Of a DNA stretch of 64,000 bases, positions 44,994 to 54,410 are shown piece after piece (position 1 is the stretch's first letter; each line of letters opens with the position of its first letter). Under the pieces are notes generated by a model. The model saw nothing but the letters and a program-made list of their open reading frames with translations. It was not told the DNA's origin and searched no databases. This DNA comes from DASWOJ01 sp964242415. Its GTDB lineage: Bacteria > Pseudomonadota > Alphaproteobacteria > Acetobacterales > Acetobacteraceae. Location: contig CAXTAT010000001.1 of the NCBI GenBank assembly GCA_964242415.1, forward strand, positions 281,807-345,806, read 5' to 3'. Position numbers and translations under genes: made by a program.

Positions 44994-45974
44994 ATGCGGG
45001 CGATCGTGTGTGAGCGTTGGGGCGGTCCGGAGAGTTTGCGGATCGCGGAGCTGACCCTGCCGGAGCCGGGGCCGGGTGAGGTCAAGGTCCGGGTGAGGGC
45101 GGCCGGGGTCAATTTCCCGGACGTGCTGATCATCCAGGGCAAGTACCAGGTGAAGCCGGAGCTGCCGTTCACGCCGGGCGCCGAGGTCGCGGGCACCGTG
45201 ATGGCGGTCGGCCCGGGCGTTGCCGCCGGCCGCGTGCGGCTGGGCGGCCGGGTTGCCGCGTTCTGCACCGTGGGCGGCTTCGCCGAGGAGGTGATCGTGC
45301 CCGAGGAGGCCTGCGTGGCGCTGCCCGGCGGCGTTGGCTTCGAGCCTGCGTCGGCATTCCTGCTGGCATACGGGACCGCTTGGCACGCGCTGCGCGACCG
45401 GGCGGGCCTGCAGCCCGGCGAGACCCTGCTCGTGCTGGGCGCGGCGGGGGGCGTGGGGCTGGCCGCCATCGACATCGGCAAGGCCATGGGGGCGCGGGTG
45501 ATCGCGGCCGCGTCGTCGCCGGGCAAGCTCGCGGTCTGCCGTTCCTATGGTGCCGACGAGGTGCTCGACTATGAGGCGGAGGACCTGCGGGACGGCATCG
45601 CCAGGCTGACGGACAAGCGGGGGCCTGACGTGGTGTTCGACCCGGTGGGCGACCGGTTCGCCGAGCCGGCGTTCCGTTCGATTGCCTGGGGCGGACGCTA
45701 CCTGGTGATCGGCTTCGCGGCTGGCGGCATACCGGCGTTGCCGTTCAACCTGCCCCTATTGAAGGGCGCCTCCATCGTCGGCGTGTTCTGGGGCGGCTAT
45801 AGGAAACGCGAGCCGGAGCGGAACCGGGAGGCCGTTGCGCAGATGCTGGCGTGGATCGGCGAGGGCCGGCTGCGGCCGCTGGTGTCGCGGACCTACGGGC
45901 TTGATGAGGTGCCGCGGGCCTTGGAGGACATGGCTGCGCGCCGGGTGGTGGGGAAGGTTGTCGTGGTGCCCTAA
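44994..45974 (+). CDS. NADPH:quinone oxidoreductase family protein (zinc-free MDR)
   Basis: This 326-residue medium-chain reductase has the QOR layout: an N-terminal GroES-like part (VNFPDVLIIQGKYQVKPELPFTPGAEVAGTV), then the NADPH fold with LLVLGAAGGVGLAAIDIGKAMGARVIA. Zinc-binding cysteines are absent, as in QOR. It reduces quinones or enones; the substrate is unknown. Its stop codon TAA (45972-45974) lies within the first arm of the large hairpin repeat at 45971-46077. Confidence 0.92.
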   Translation: MRAIVCERWGGPESLRIAELTLPEPGPGEVKVRVRAAGVNFPDVLIIQGKYQVKPELPFTPGAEVAGTVMAVGPGVAAGRVRLGGRVAAFCTVGGFAEEVIVPEEACVALPGGVGFEPASAFLLAYGTAWHALRDRAGLQPGETLLVLGAAGGVGLAAIDIGKAMGARVIAAASSPGKLAVCRSYGADEVLDYEAEDLRDGIARLTDKRGPDVVFDPVGDRFAEPAFRSIAWGGRYLVIGFAAGGIPALPFNLPLLKGASIVGVFWGGYRKREPERNREAVAQMLAWIGEGRLRPLVSRTYGLDEVPRALEDMAARRVVGKVVVVP

Positions 45975-46077
45975 GCAGGCTTGCGCGGCTTGTCACACAG
46001 ATGGCCTGCGCTCGTGCCAAGCCGCGCAAGCCTGCTTAGATTTTCATCTGTGCGCAAACCTGCGGAGGTTTGCTTAG
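45971..46077. repeat. Double-hairpin dispersed repeat, copy A
   Basis: Hairpin 1 has perfect 22-bp arms (CTAAGCAGGCTTGCGCGGCTTG, at 45971-45992 and its complement at 46018-46039) with a 25-bp loop. Hairpin 2 is GCAAACCTGCGGAGGTTTGC at 46054-46073 (8-bp stem). The loop TCACACAGATG and the linker CATCTGTG can also pair. It overlaps the stop codon of the upstream gene, so it may end its transcript. An inverted copy with about 5 mismatches lies at 63542-63648. Confidence 0.93.
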
Positions 46078-46464
46078 GGTTCTTCCGGGGTGACCTGAAC
46101 TTGGCTTTGGCTATTTCGGGCTGAGTGGCGGGCGGCTTGTGTAGCCGTTTTGCACGGAGCGGACGTGTGGGCGCAGTTATTCAAGGCCCGCTTGGGGGGT
46201 AGGCGACGGGCGGTTGAGGTCTTGGACGGCGATGTCCGCCTTGGTCGCCTGGCGCCGGTCCGTGCGGCGTTGCTGCATTGATGGTTTGCAAGTCTATCGG
46301 CGTTGTAAATTAGGCCGAAGGCACGTCTTGAGACCGCGATGGCGTCGGGTATCCAGGATTGGGCGGCGTTCCCGGGCTGTTGCAGGCTGTTATCAACTGT
46401 GCCTCGCCTACGCCGAGGGCATTGAGTTGATGTCACTCGATAGCCTCTCCAGGATCAACTGCTG
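46078..46464. other. Gene-poor stretch between repeat A and an IS remnant
   Basis: A minus-strand open frame (46074-46436) exists but is rich in Thr/Arg/Ser with no recognisable domain. I see no convincing gene in these 387 bases. They may be decayed mobile DNA. Confidence 0.4.
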
Positions 46465-46780
46465 ACCCGTGCGACAACGCCTCGTGTGGTGCGGTATGGG
46501 CAGGCCGGCGATGGAGCCGATCAGCCCCCCGCTTTCTGGCGGGCGAGGCGGAACGCCGCGCTTAGAGTCAGCGCCGCCAGGGTGGCGAGCGGCGACTGCC
46601 AGGGCTGGCCGCCGCGGGTCGTACGCGGGCCGGCCGCCCAGGCTGCGACCCTCTCGTCGGTGAACCATACCGTCAGGCTGCCACGCTGGCGTCGTAGGCT
46701 GGCCGGCTCGTCGCCCGACGACGCGCCCGCGGGATGTGACGGCGGTTCTGGTCCAGCTTGAACGGCAAACGGGAAGGTCC
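46465..46780 (-). pseudogene. Broken IS5-family transposase fragment (N-terminal part, frameshifted)
   Basis: The minus strand reads LPFKLDQNRRHIPRARRR in one frame, then LRRQRGSLTVWFTDERVAAW followed by AAGPRTTRGGQPWQSPLATL in a second, then GLIGSIAGLPIPHH in a third. Together these match the start of IS5-group transposases, in the right order. At least two frameshifts and the missing C-terminal half show it is dead. There are no visible terminal inverted repeats. A shared N-terminal stretch occurs in the remnant at 48091-48261. Confidence 0.7.
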
Positions 46781-47035
46781 AGAGGTCAGGAGAGGCGGCC
46801 CTCTGTGCTGCCCAGCCTCTCAGCACCAACCAGCCGGTCCCTGCACCACGCTGCCAGAGGCGCGGGCTCACGGGTTCGATCGTCATCATGCGGTCGCCTT
46901 CATCCGCGGTTAATCATCTTGGTCTATTTCTGGACGGGTCTCTTAATTGGTCTGACCCGGTGACGTATCGGACCAGTCTTCGCTTCACCGATCGGCACCG
47001 CACCGCGGCCGAGTTCAGCCAGGATCAACGACGTG

Positions 47036-47872
47036 ATGAAATTCCATTCACTGCAGGATGGCCTTGGTCCTGACCCCCTTTTCAATCCCGCTGCAGCAAT
47101 GGCGGAGTCGTTTCCCAGCTACGCCTCCACGGCGGCCCTGCCTGCTGTGGTGAAACCGGTTGCCATGGTGCAGACGCTCTACCTGACCGAGACCGGAACC
47201 AGCACGCCAATCAGCGTCACCGACATCAACCAAGGCCAGATGGGGGACTGCTACCTGCTGTCGTCGATCGGGGAGATTGCGATGCTGCAGCCGAGCTTCA
47301 TCTCGCACATGATCCACCTCAACAGCAACGGGACCGAGACCGTCACCCTTTACAAGGCCGCCACTGGCAGCCTGCCGGGTTGGGGTACGACGGCGTTCAA
47401 GGCGACCAGCGAGACCGTGACCAACGCCTTTCCGGGCAACTCGGTCAACAACGGCGCCACCCAGGATGTGCTGGGGAACCAGAAGGAGATCTGGCCGCAG
47501 GTGCTTGAGAATGCGTTTGCCAGCCTCAATGGCGGCTACGGCGCGATCGCCAATGGCGGATATCCGGCGGTGGCCATGGAGGAGCTGACCGGACACGCGG
47601 CCACCCAGGTGGCGGCGGCGAGCGTCACGCTTGCCATGCTGCAGGCTGACACCCTGGCCGGAGACCTGATCGTCATGGACACGCAGGGCAGGGGTGGCCT
47701 TTCGAACGGCCTGGTCGGAAGCCACGCCTATATGTTCGCCGGGGTGACCGGAACCGGCGCTGCCGCCATGCTCAAGCTGCTCAACCCCTGGGGCACCAAC
47801 GAACCGACGCCGATCCTGCTGTCGCAGTTTTCGAAGAACTTCGCGGCAGTGGATATCGGGCACCTGGCATAG
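47036..47872 (+). CDS. Calpain-family (C2) cysteine protease
   Basis: This 278-residue protein has all three calpain active-site elements in order: Cys72 in INQGQMGDCYLLSSIGEIA, His230 in VGSHAYMFAGV, and Asn250 in LLNPWGTNEP. The conserved WPQVLENAFASLNGGY segment lies between. It lacks calcium-binding EF hands and the C2 domains of animal calpains, and no signal peptide is clear. It is a compact, catalytic-domain-only form. A GTG at 47033 precedes ATG 47036 by one codon. It sits between two broken transposase fragments and is likely to have been gained by transfer. The target is unknown. Confidence 0.85.
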   Translation: MKFHSLQDGLGPDPLFNPAAAMAESFPSYASTAALPAVVKPVAMVQTLYLTETGTSTPISVTDINQGQMGDCYLLSSIGEIAMLQPSFISHMIHLNSNGTETVTLYKAATGSLPGWGTTAFKATSETVTNAFPGNSVNNGATQDVLGNQKEIWPQVLENAFASLNGGYGAIANGGYPAVAMEELTGHAATQVAAASVTLAMLQADTLAGDLIVMDTQGRGGLSNGLVGSHAYMFAGVTGTGAAAMLKLLNPWGTNEPTPILLSQFSKNFAAVDIGHLA

Positions 47873-48090
47873 GACACGTGGCCCGATGCCGTATGGGGAT
47901 CGGGAGGCTGGCCTGCTCGGGCATGGTGCGGGTCGTGGCTTCGAGCAGGTGGTTGCGGACTTTGCCGTGCGCTTGGTGCTGATGATGGTGATACAAACTC
48001 CCTGGTGACCTATCCCCGCATGCATCAACCCACCCCAAACCCAAGCCGACCCGACAGGCCTAGACTGGACGGAAATACGTCTCAGAGTCG
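47873..48090. other. Intergenic after the calpain gene
   Basis: No gene is seen. A minus-strand frame (47048-48106) mirrors the calpain gene on the opposite strand and looks like a shadow. The bases may be decayed mobile DNA. Confidence 0.4.
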
Positions 48091-48261
48091 TTAACAGGTT
48101 CTGCAACGCTGTTGCTCGACGTGGCGCATCGGCTCCTTCGGGAGTTCAGGCAGGCCGTCACCTGCCTCGATGCGCCGCACCTCTCGAGCCGTCGTCACCC
48201 AGGTTCGGACGTAGCTCTGGCGACGACGGTCTTGGTTCAGCTTGAACGGCAGGGTGGGCAT
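48091..48261 (-). pseudogene. Second transposase-like N-terminal fragment
   Basis: The minus-strand peptide starts MPTLPFKLNQDRRRQ, nearly the same as the N-terminus of the IS5-type remnant at 46.7 kb (LPFKLDQNRR). Sequence after residue 15 diverges, and the frame ends 56 codons on at a TAA. It is a truncated remnant with unclear downstream source. Confidence 0.5.
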
Positions 48262-48507
48262 CCAGGGATCATAGGAGGGGTGATCGTTCCATGTTGGCCC
48301 GGCCCGGTGTGCCATCCGCGGGCCCGTGCAACAGCGATGGTCCTAACCCCAGCCAACAGTTTGCAACAGAACCCGCCGATCTATCATGCAGCAATCGTGT
48401 CATTAAGACCTTGGTAACAGTTGTGGTGTAGAAACGTCTCGCACGGGCGAATTCCAGGCCGCTCCCGAAAGCACTGATCGCCAAGGCAAGTTTTCAGAGG
48501 TCATCCG

Positions 48508-50007
48508 GTGTCGTTTCGGCATGAGTTCACGAGTTCGTCGCTCACCGGGTTGCGCACCGGCACGTTGCGCAACGGGATTCTGGGCCTTGTCGTCTGCGTC
48601 TGCGCCACGCTGATCGGCACCGAGGTTTGGCAGCTATCGCAAGTTCACCGGGCCAACATCGAGCAGGCCGATATCGTCTCCTCCAACACCGCCCACGCCA
48701 TGGCGGAGCAGGCGGAGACGACCTTGCAGACCGCGGACACGGTTGTTGCCACCCTGGTCAAACAGGTCGAGGATGAAGGCACCGGCCCTGAGGCCCTGAC
48801 CCGCTTTTACCGGCTGATGACGTCACTCGCGGTTGCGCTTCCGGCCATTCACGAGATGGGAATCGTGGACAGCCAAGGCAATGCGATCGCCAAATCGCTG
48901 AAACCGAACCCGCATGGCCTGAACTATGCAGAGCGCGAGTATTTCCGCTACCACTCTACTCACGCCGACCGCGGCCCGTTCATCGGGGCGCGCATCCAAA
49001 GCAAGATCGACGGTAGCTATAGCATCACTGTGACACGTCGGATCAACAACCCGGACGGCAGCTTCGGCGGCCTCGCGGTCACCAGCGTCTCGCTCAGTTA
49101 CTTCCAGCAACTGTTCGACCGGGTGCAAGCTAGGTCGGGCGGCATCCTCTCGCTGATCGCCGATAACGGCACCATCCTCGCCCGTAGCCCGCCCGCCGGG
49201 CCGGACGTGACGGAGGACGCGGACCTTGGCAGCGTGCAGCTGCGGCCAGGCGACGATCACAGTTTCCAAAGCCAGTCCTACGACTCGCGCATCAACGGCG
49301 TGCAGCGGCGCGCGTCCTATGACCATCTTGGTCATTTTCCGGTGAGCACCCTGGTGTCGCAATCCGAGTGGGACGTGCAGCGCAGTTGGCGCATCGAGTT
49401 GACCACCCATGCGATCATCCTGGGATGCGTCATGATGGTTCTGCTGATCCTGGGCAAATATGCCGTGACCGCGTCCCGCATGCTCGCCAGGCAGGCCATG
49501 CACGATGGCCTGACGGGCCTGCCCAACCGCCGCGCCTTTGACGAGACGATCGAACAGGAGATCCGCCGTATGGCCCGGTCGGGCCAGCCGCTTTCGGTCA
49601 TCCTCATCGACATCGATCATTTCAAGAGCTACAACGACTGCTTCGGCCATCCTGCCGGGGACGAATGCCTGCGCGCGGTTGCCCAGACCATCCAGGGTTG
49701 CCTGCGGCGGTCCGGCGAGTTCGCGGCGCGCTACGGCGGCGAGGAAATTGCAGTGCTGCTGCCGGGTTCGGACGCAGCGGGCGCGTTCGCCCTTGCTGAG
49801 ACGATGCGCCTTGCGGTGCGGAATGTGGCCATGCAGCAGGCACCCGGCCTGGGCGGCGTCGTCACATTCAGCGCCGGCGTGGCGTCCTGGGTGGCGGGGC
49901 GAGCCGGCGAGGGCTCGCAGGCCTTGGTCCGGATCGCCGATGCCGCGTTGTATGCCGCTAAAACGGCGGGACGGGACAACGTGCAGGCTTACCTTGGGCG
50001 AGGCTGA
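48508..50007 (+). CDS. Membrane-bound diguanylate cyclase with an extracellular sensor
   Basis: This 499-residue protein has one membrane segment (GILGLVVCVCATLIGTEVW), a periplasmic dCACHE-like region of about 250 residues (including YAEREYFRYHSTHADRGPFIGARIQ), a second membrane segment (AIILGCVMMVLLILGKYAV), and a GGDEF domain ending the protein. The signature is RYGGEEIAVLLPG, so GGEE replaces GGDE as in many active cyclases. The product-inhibition site has RSGE where RxxD is usual, so feedback control may be weaker. It should make cyclic di-GMP in response to a periplasmic ligand. Start is GTG 48508. Confidence 0.92.
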   Translation: MSFRHEFTSSSLTGLRTGTLRNGILGLVVCVCATLIGTEVWQLSQVHRANIEQADIVSSNTAHAMAEQAETTLQTADTVVATLVKQVEDEGTGPEALTRFYRLMTSLAVALPAIHEMGIVDSQGNAIAKSLKPNPHGLNYAEREYFRYHSTHADRGPFIGARIQSKIDGSYSITVTRRINNPDGSFGGLAVTSVSLSYFQQLFDRVQARSGGILSLIADNGTILARSPPAGPDVTEDADLGSVQLRPGDDHSFQSQSYDSRINGVQRRASYDHLGHFPVSTLVSQSEWDVQRSWRIELTTHAIILGCVMMVLLILGKYAVTASRMLARQAMHDGLTGLPNRRAFDETIEQEIRRMARSGQPLSVILIDIDHFKSYNDCFGHPAGDECLRAVAQTIQGCLRRSGEFAARYGGEEIAVLLPGSDAAGAFALAETMRLAVRNVAMQQAPGLGGVVTFSAGVASWVAGRAGEGSQALVRIADAALYAAKTAGRDNVQAYLGRG

Positions 50008-50215
50008 CAGGGGCCTGATTGTTCAGGGGGCGGCTCTGCCGGTGCTCTCGACACCGGGCAGCACCTCGGGCTTGGCTGAGGCGTAGATTCTGAGCGTGCC
50101 GGTCACGAGCATGTGGAGCATGCGGGCCATCATCGAACACGATCAGGGCGTCGGCGTCGTGGCGCACGGTGCCGCTCTCGTCGCGAGCGAAGTGGTCTTG
50201 GAAGCGCCAAGCGCC

Positions 50216-50275
50216 GACCAGGTCAATGATCTGCCGCCTGAACTCCGGCGAATACGGGGGACGGGTGATGGGCAT
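50216..50275 (-). pseudogene. IS3-family transposase orfA remnant (N-terminus only)
   Basis: The minus strand reads MPITRPPYSPEFRRQIIDLV, a close match to the start of IS3-group OrfA proteins. The similarity ends there and the frame continues with unrelated sequence. It is a truncated scar. Confidence 0.6.
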
Positions 50276-50344
50276 GGAACAAACCTCATGCAAAAGCATG
50301 AAAGGCTTCATGAGGGCGGGTCAACTTCAGTTGCGGGTGATCCG

Positions 50345-50600
50345 GTCCTCAACAGCCAGGTCGGCTTCTGGGGCGCAATCTGGTTTGGTATTGGCATCAT
50401 CCTGTGGCGGGCGAGTTCGCACCTGCAAGACGAGGTGGACCTGTTCCGCCTGCTGTGCGGCGCCATGGCGCTCAGCGGCCTGGCTGCAGCGGTGTAGCCC
50501 GCCTCGGCATGACGGGAGTGGCCGGCCCGTCACGATCCCTGCAGCCGCGAGGCGCTGGCGTTCCTGCGCCTGGCTCCATCCACCTCATGCTGAGAAAATT
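50345..50600 (+). pseudogene. DUF4345-like gene fragment with a frameshift
   Basis: A plus-strand frame reads SQVGFWGAIWFGIGIILWRA then LFRLLCGAMALSGLAAAV before stopping at 50497. This resembles the membrane segments of DUF4345 proteins. In another frame the sequence continues with a plausible rest of the domain (ARLGMTGVAG...). It has no start and a likely frameshift, so it is probably decayed. Confidence 0.5.
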
Positions 50601-50669
50601 ATGCCAAACATGGGAATGATCACGGATAGACACTGATAGACTTGCAACTTATCCATGCAGCAGCGCCGC

Positions 50670-51371
50670 TCAGGCTGGTTTTGAGGTGGCGGGGATTTCC
50701 GGCATCCAACGCGGGCTGCACTTGACTTGATCGCGGGTGACGTTGATGCGGACTTGCTGGTCCGACCATCCGATGCCGGTTACTGCATGGGGTGAGAGCA
50801 GCACCGGCTGTGCCACGCCCCAGTTCTTCAGGTTGACGGCGATGGAGTTGACGGCCCAGGTGCGGTCGTCGAACAGGAAATCCTCGACGTGGCCGATTGC
50901 ACCGTCTGTGGCGAAGACGTCGTAACCAGTTACGGCGCCGGTGCTCCGCAAGTTCGGGTCTCCCTGATCAGGACGCCGGCCCAGGGCATCCCTGGCCGCG
51001 TCACCCGAATACATGCCGAAATAGCCGGTTCCACCCCAAAGAGGATCGCAGCCGGGGCCTGCGTAAAGGTGGCCCTCCAACTGCTGTGACACTGGCTCGT
51101 CCTGCGATGTGTCGAGGCTTCCCTTGACCTCCGCCTTGGTGAGCCGCACGGTCACTGATCCCACTTCGTCTGCCCGGTGTGCCACTTCGGTCCGCATGAT
51201 CGCTGATGGGCGGATCAGGACTTTGTGGCTCAGCAGCCACCCCCCGGTCTTTACGACCATCCAACGCATGTTCCATGCTGCTTGGTCGAACAAGAGATCG
51301 ACCGTGCTGCCGATGTCGCCATCAACGGCTTTGATCGAGCATCCCACCAACGCCCGGCCTGGTATCAGCAT
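50670..51371 (-). CDS. PRC-barrel domain protein (two barrels)
   Basis: This 233-residue protein has two PRC-barrel-like halves. The first is LVGCSIKAVDGDIGSTVDLLFDQAAWNMRWMVV, and the second is VTGYDVFATDGAIGHVEDFLFDDRTWAVNSIAVNL. PRC barrels bind RNA, nucleotides or proteins in several contexts. The start is ATG 51371, which opens with MLIPGRALVG; the longer frame to 51446 is less likely. Function cannot be assigned. Confidence 0.85.
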   Translation of the reverse strand: MLIPGRALVGCSIKAVDGDIGSTVDLLFDQAAWNMRWMVVKTGGWLLSHKVLIRPSAIMRTEVAHRADEVGSVTVRLTKAEVKGSLDTSQDEPVSQQLEGHLYAGPGCDPLWGGTGYFGMYSGDAARDALGRRPDQGDPNLRSTGAVTGYDVFATDGAIGHVEDFLFDDRTWAVNSIAVNLKNWGVAQPVLLSPHAVTGIGWSDQQVRINVTRDQVKCSPRWMPEIPATSKPA

Positions 51372-51432
51372 GGGGAAGTCCTTCCTGAATGCTTGATGTC
51401 TGTCCGCATTGCAGACTGGCACGGCTACGCAA

Positions 51433-51843
51433 TCAATCAGGATCATCTACATCGGTAAACCGGCCTGAACGGGGTGCGGCGATCATAGCCTCGACCGGCA
51501 ACGTGGTACTGATCTGCCGCTCGCGCTCAGGGTAGCAAGCACCTCCTCGCAGGCCCATCAGGACTTGGCAGGACCATGCGCTTCCTCTGAGATGCCCTTG
51601 TTCGAGGATTGACCACCGCTCGAAAAGCGTAGGGCCATCCTCATTCTGGGAGAAAATGGCCCGAATGCAGCCACTGCGGCAGACTCGGAAACTACCTATT
51701 TGCTGCTCGTTGCGGCGAGCTGCCTCGTCCGGGTCCACCGTGGTGCTGTCCGTGACGAGAAGATCGACCTCCCACCTTGTGCCGGGCGATGGTCTGACCG
51801 AGCGCCAATGGCCGGCTAGGTAGTTTCCGAGCCTGCACTGCAT
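51433..51843 (-). CDS. Doubtful open reading frame spanning an inverted-repeat element
   Basis: A 136-codon frame runs from ATG 51843. It contains the two copies of the inverted repeat at 51679-51836, and its N-terminus MQCRLGNYLAG is itself encoded by the repeat. It shows no family pattern. I treat it as probably non-coding or a decayed element. The 500-bp spacer has nothing else clear. Confidence 0.25.
   Translation of the reverse strand: MQCRLGNYLAGHWRSVRPSPGTRWEVDLLVTDSTTVDPDEAARRNEQQIGSFRVCRSGCIRAIFSQNEDGPTLFERWSILEQGHLRGSAWSCQVLMGLRGGACYPERERQISTTLPVEAMIAAPRSGRFTDVDDPD
51679..51836. repeat. Short inverted-repeat element (20-bp ends)
   Basis: GCAGACTCGGAAACTACCTA at 51679-51698 and its near-exact complement TAGGTAGTTTCCGAGCCTGC at 51817-51836 face each other 118 bp apart, with one mismatch. 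The same GGAAACTACCTA core recurs at 62051-62066, 63531-63544 and (complement) 63953-63968. This looks like a small miniature element or its ends. Confidence 0.7.
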
Positions 51844-51873
51844 GGTTCCAAACCAATACCTTCGGATTCACGT

Positions 51874-54303
51874 TTGTTTCAGGCGCATCGCCCGTTCATG
51901 TCAGGACTCTCTGTTGGCATACCCTCGACGCCGCGCATGATCGCTGCGATCCTTCCGAAAGCACAGGCTCCAACCGCTGGGCTGGCGGAGGCTGCCAAGC
52001 CGGGCGGTCTCTCCAAGGCGGAGGCTGAACGCCGGTTGAAGTCGGTCGGCGCCAACGCGGTGCCCGATACGGCGGTGCATCCATTGCGGAGCGCCATCGG
52101 CAAGCTATGGGCTCCGGTTCCATGGATGCTTGAGGCAGCGATTGGCCTTGAGATCGTGCTTGGCCATTATCTGGAAGGCGGCATCATCGCTGGCCTGCTC
52201 GTGTTCAATGCGGGGCTTGGGCTGTTCCAGGAGGGCCGTGCCCAGGCGACCCTGACGGCGCTGAAGTCGCGGCTGGCGCTGAACGCATCGGTGCGTCGCG
52301 ACGGCAACTGGGTGACGGTGCCAGCCGCCGGTTTGGTGCCGGGCGACGTCATAAAGCTGTCGCTTGGCGGCGTCGTTGCCGCGGACGCCAAGCTCACCGA
52401 GGGCGAGGTCCTGCTTGACCAGTCGATGCTCACGGGGGAGTCCGTGCCGGTCGAGGCCGGTCCTGGCCTGCAGACGTTCGCCGGGGCGTTGGTGCGGCGC
52501 GGCGAGGCCGTGGCCGAAGTTACGGCAACCGGGCCGCGCACCAGGTTCGGCCGCACTGCGGAACTGGTGCGCACGGCCCATGCCGTCAGCTCGCAGCAGA
52601 AGGCCGTGCTGCACATCGTGCGCAACCTTGCTGGCTTCAGCGTTGCAGCGATCGCGGCGCTCGTGGCCTATGCCTTCGCCCTGCATCTCCCGTTCGGCGA
52701 GGTCGTCCCGTTGATCCTGACGGCGGTGCTCGGGGCCATTCCCGTGGCGCTGCCAGCGACCTTCACCCTGGCAGCGGCGGTCGGCGCGCAGGCCCTGGCA
52801 AAGGCCGGCGTGCTGCCCACCCGGCTGTCGGCGGTGGACGAGGCCGCGACGATGGACGTGCTGTGCGCCGACAAGACCGGCACCTTGACCCGCAACGAGC
52901 TAGCGGTCGCCGAGGTCCATGTCCTGCCGGGCTTCGACGAGGCGCACCTGCTCGCCTTGGCTGCGCTGGCCAGCTCGGACGGCGGGCAAGACCCGGTCGA
53001 TGCGGCGATCCGCGCGGCGGCCCGGGGCAAGGGGATCGGCGACGCCCCTAGGCTGGTGAGGTTCGTTCCGTTCGACCCGGCGACGAAGATGGCGGAGGCG
53101 ACGGTCGCCTCGCCAGGGGGCGCCGCGCGGCGCGTCGTCAAGGGGGCATTCGCGGTGGTCAGCAACCTGGCCCAGCCCTTGCCAGCGGCGGGGGACGCGG
53201 CGGAGGCGCTGGAGGCGAAGGGCCTCCGCGTGCTGGCGTTGGCGGCGGGGCCGCCCGGGGCGATGAGGCTGGCGGGTCTTATCGCGCTCAGCGATCCGCC
53301 GCGGGAGGACTCGGCCGCGCTGGTGAGCGAGCTGCATGGGCTGGGCGTCCGCATGGTCATGGTGACCGGCGACGCTGCGGCGACGGCAGGCATCGTGGCC
53401 CATGCGGTCGGGCTTGATGGTGCGACCTGCCCGCCGGGCAAGCTGCCGGACGACGTGAAGCCCGAGACGTTCGCCGTCTATGCCGGCGTGCTGCCGGAGG
53501 ACAAGTACAGGCTCGTCAAGGCGTTCCAGGCCGGCGGCCACACGGTGGGCATGTGCGGCGACGGCGCCAACGACGCGCCGGCGCTGCGCCAGGCGCAGAT
53601 GGGGATCGCGGTCTCGACGGCGACGGACGTTGCGAAGTCCGCCGCCGGCATCGTGCTGACCACGGCCGGACTGAAGGGCGTGGTCGCGGCGGTCAAGGAG
53701 GGCCGGACGACGTTCCAGCGCATCCTGACCTACACGCTCAACTCCGTGACCAAGAAGATCGTGACGGTGCTCCTGCTGGTGGTCGGGCTGGTCATGACCG
53801 GGCATGCGGTGCTCACCCCCTTGCTGATGGTGATCATGCTGATTGCGGGCGACTTCCTGGCGATGTCGCTGACCACCGACAACGTCCGGCCATCGCCGAT
53901 GCCGAATGCCTGGCGGATCGGCAATCTCACGATTGCCGGCACCGTCATGGGCGGCTGCCTGCTGGTGTTCTGCACGGCGGCGCTGGCCATCGGGAGGTAT
54001 GCCCTGGGGTTCGGCACCGGGCAGGTGAGGACCCTGACGTTCATCGCCATGGTGTTCGGCAGCCAGGCGATGATCTATGCCATCCGCGAGCGCAAGCATC
54101 TTTGGAGTTCGCGCCCCAGCGGCTGGCTGCTCGCCTCGTCGGTGGCCGATGTCCTGATCGCCTCGGCGCTGGCCATCACTGGGCTTGCGATGACCCCGCT
54201 GCCGCCGTTGATCGTTGGCGGAACGCTGGTTGCCGCGGCCGCCCTGGCCTTGGTTCTCGACCTGGTGAAAATCCCGGTCTTCGCCCGCTTAGGCGTCGCG
54301 TGA
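51874..54303 (+). CDS. P-type proton-pumping ATPase (plasma-membrane type, P3A)
   Basis: This 809-residue pump has the P-type motifs: TGES in LDQSMLTGESVPVE, the phosphorylation site CADKTGTLTRNE (Asp333), the hinge GDGANDAPALRQAQMGIAV, and LGAIPVALPATFTLAAAVGAQ in a membrane helix. It fits the group that pumps protons out using ATP. Eight to ten membrane segments are expected; the last four are clear in the C-terminal part. The start is uncertain: TTG 51874, ATG 51898 or ATG 51937. It is followed by a PPK2 gene, an unusual neighbour, 107 bp away. Confidence 0.93.
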   Translation: MFQAHRPFMSGLSVGIPSTPRMIAAILPKAQAPTAGLAEAAKPGGLSKAEAERRLKSVGANAVPDTAVHPLRSAIGKLWAPVPWMLEAAIGLEIVLGHYLEGGIIAGLLVFNAGLGLFQEGRAQATLTALKSRLALNASVRRDGNWVTVPAAGLVPGDVIKLSLGGVVAADAKLTEGEVLLDQSMLTGESVPVEAGPGLQTFAGALVRRGEAVAEVTATGPRTRFGRTAELVRTAHAVSSQQKAVLHIVRNLAGFSVAAIAALVAYAFALHLPFGEVVPLILTAVLGAIPVALPATFTLAAAVGAQALAKAGVLPTRLSAVDEAATMDVLCADKTGTLTRNELAVAEVHVLPGFDEAHLLALAALASSDGGQDPVDAAIRAAARGKGIGDAPRLVRFVPFDPATKMAEATVASPGGAARRVVKGAFAVVSNLAQPLPAAGDAAEALEAKGLRVLALAAGPPGAMRLAGLIALSDPPREDSAALVSELHGLGVRMVMVTGDAAATAGIVAHAVGLDGATCPPGKLPDDVKPETFAVYAGVLPEDKYRLVKAFQAGGHTVGMCGDGANDAPALRQAQMGIAVSTATDVAKSAAGIVLTTAGLKGVVAAVKEGRTTFQRILTYTLNSVTKKIVTVLLLVVGLVMTGHAVLTPLLMVIMLIAGDFLAMSLTTDNVRPSPMPNAWRIGNLTIAGTVMGGCLLVFCTAALAIGRYALGFGTGQVRTLTFIAMVFGSQAMIYAIRERKHLWSSRPSGWLLASSVADVLIASALAITGLAMTPLPPLIVGGTLVAAAALALVLDLVKIPVFARLGVA

Positions 54304-54410
54304 TCTGGGCATGACCTGGGCGCGACCTGGGGTATGACCTGGGCATCGCACGACTTGGCATGCCCAAGGCGTTCAGGTGATCTCGCTTCAACCGGGCTGG
54401 CGGACAAGCA

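Noticed and set aside
46074..46436. A 120-codon minus-strand frame between repeat A and the transposase remnant
   Set aside because: It is Thr/Arg/Ser-rich without a domain, overlaps the end of the hairpin repeat, and has no clear ribosome site. I left it as unexplained spacer.
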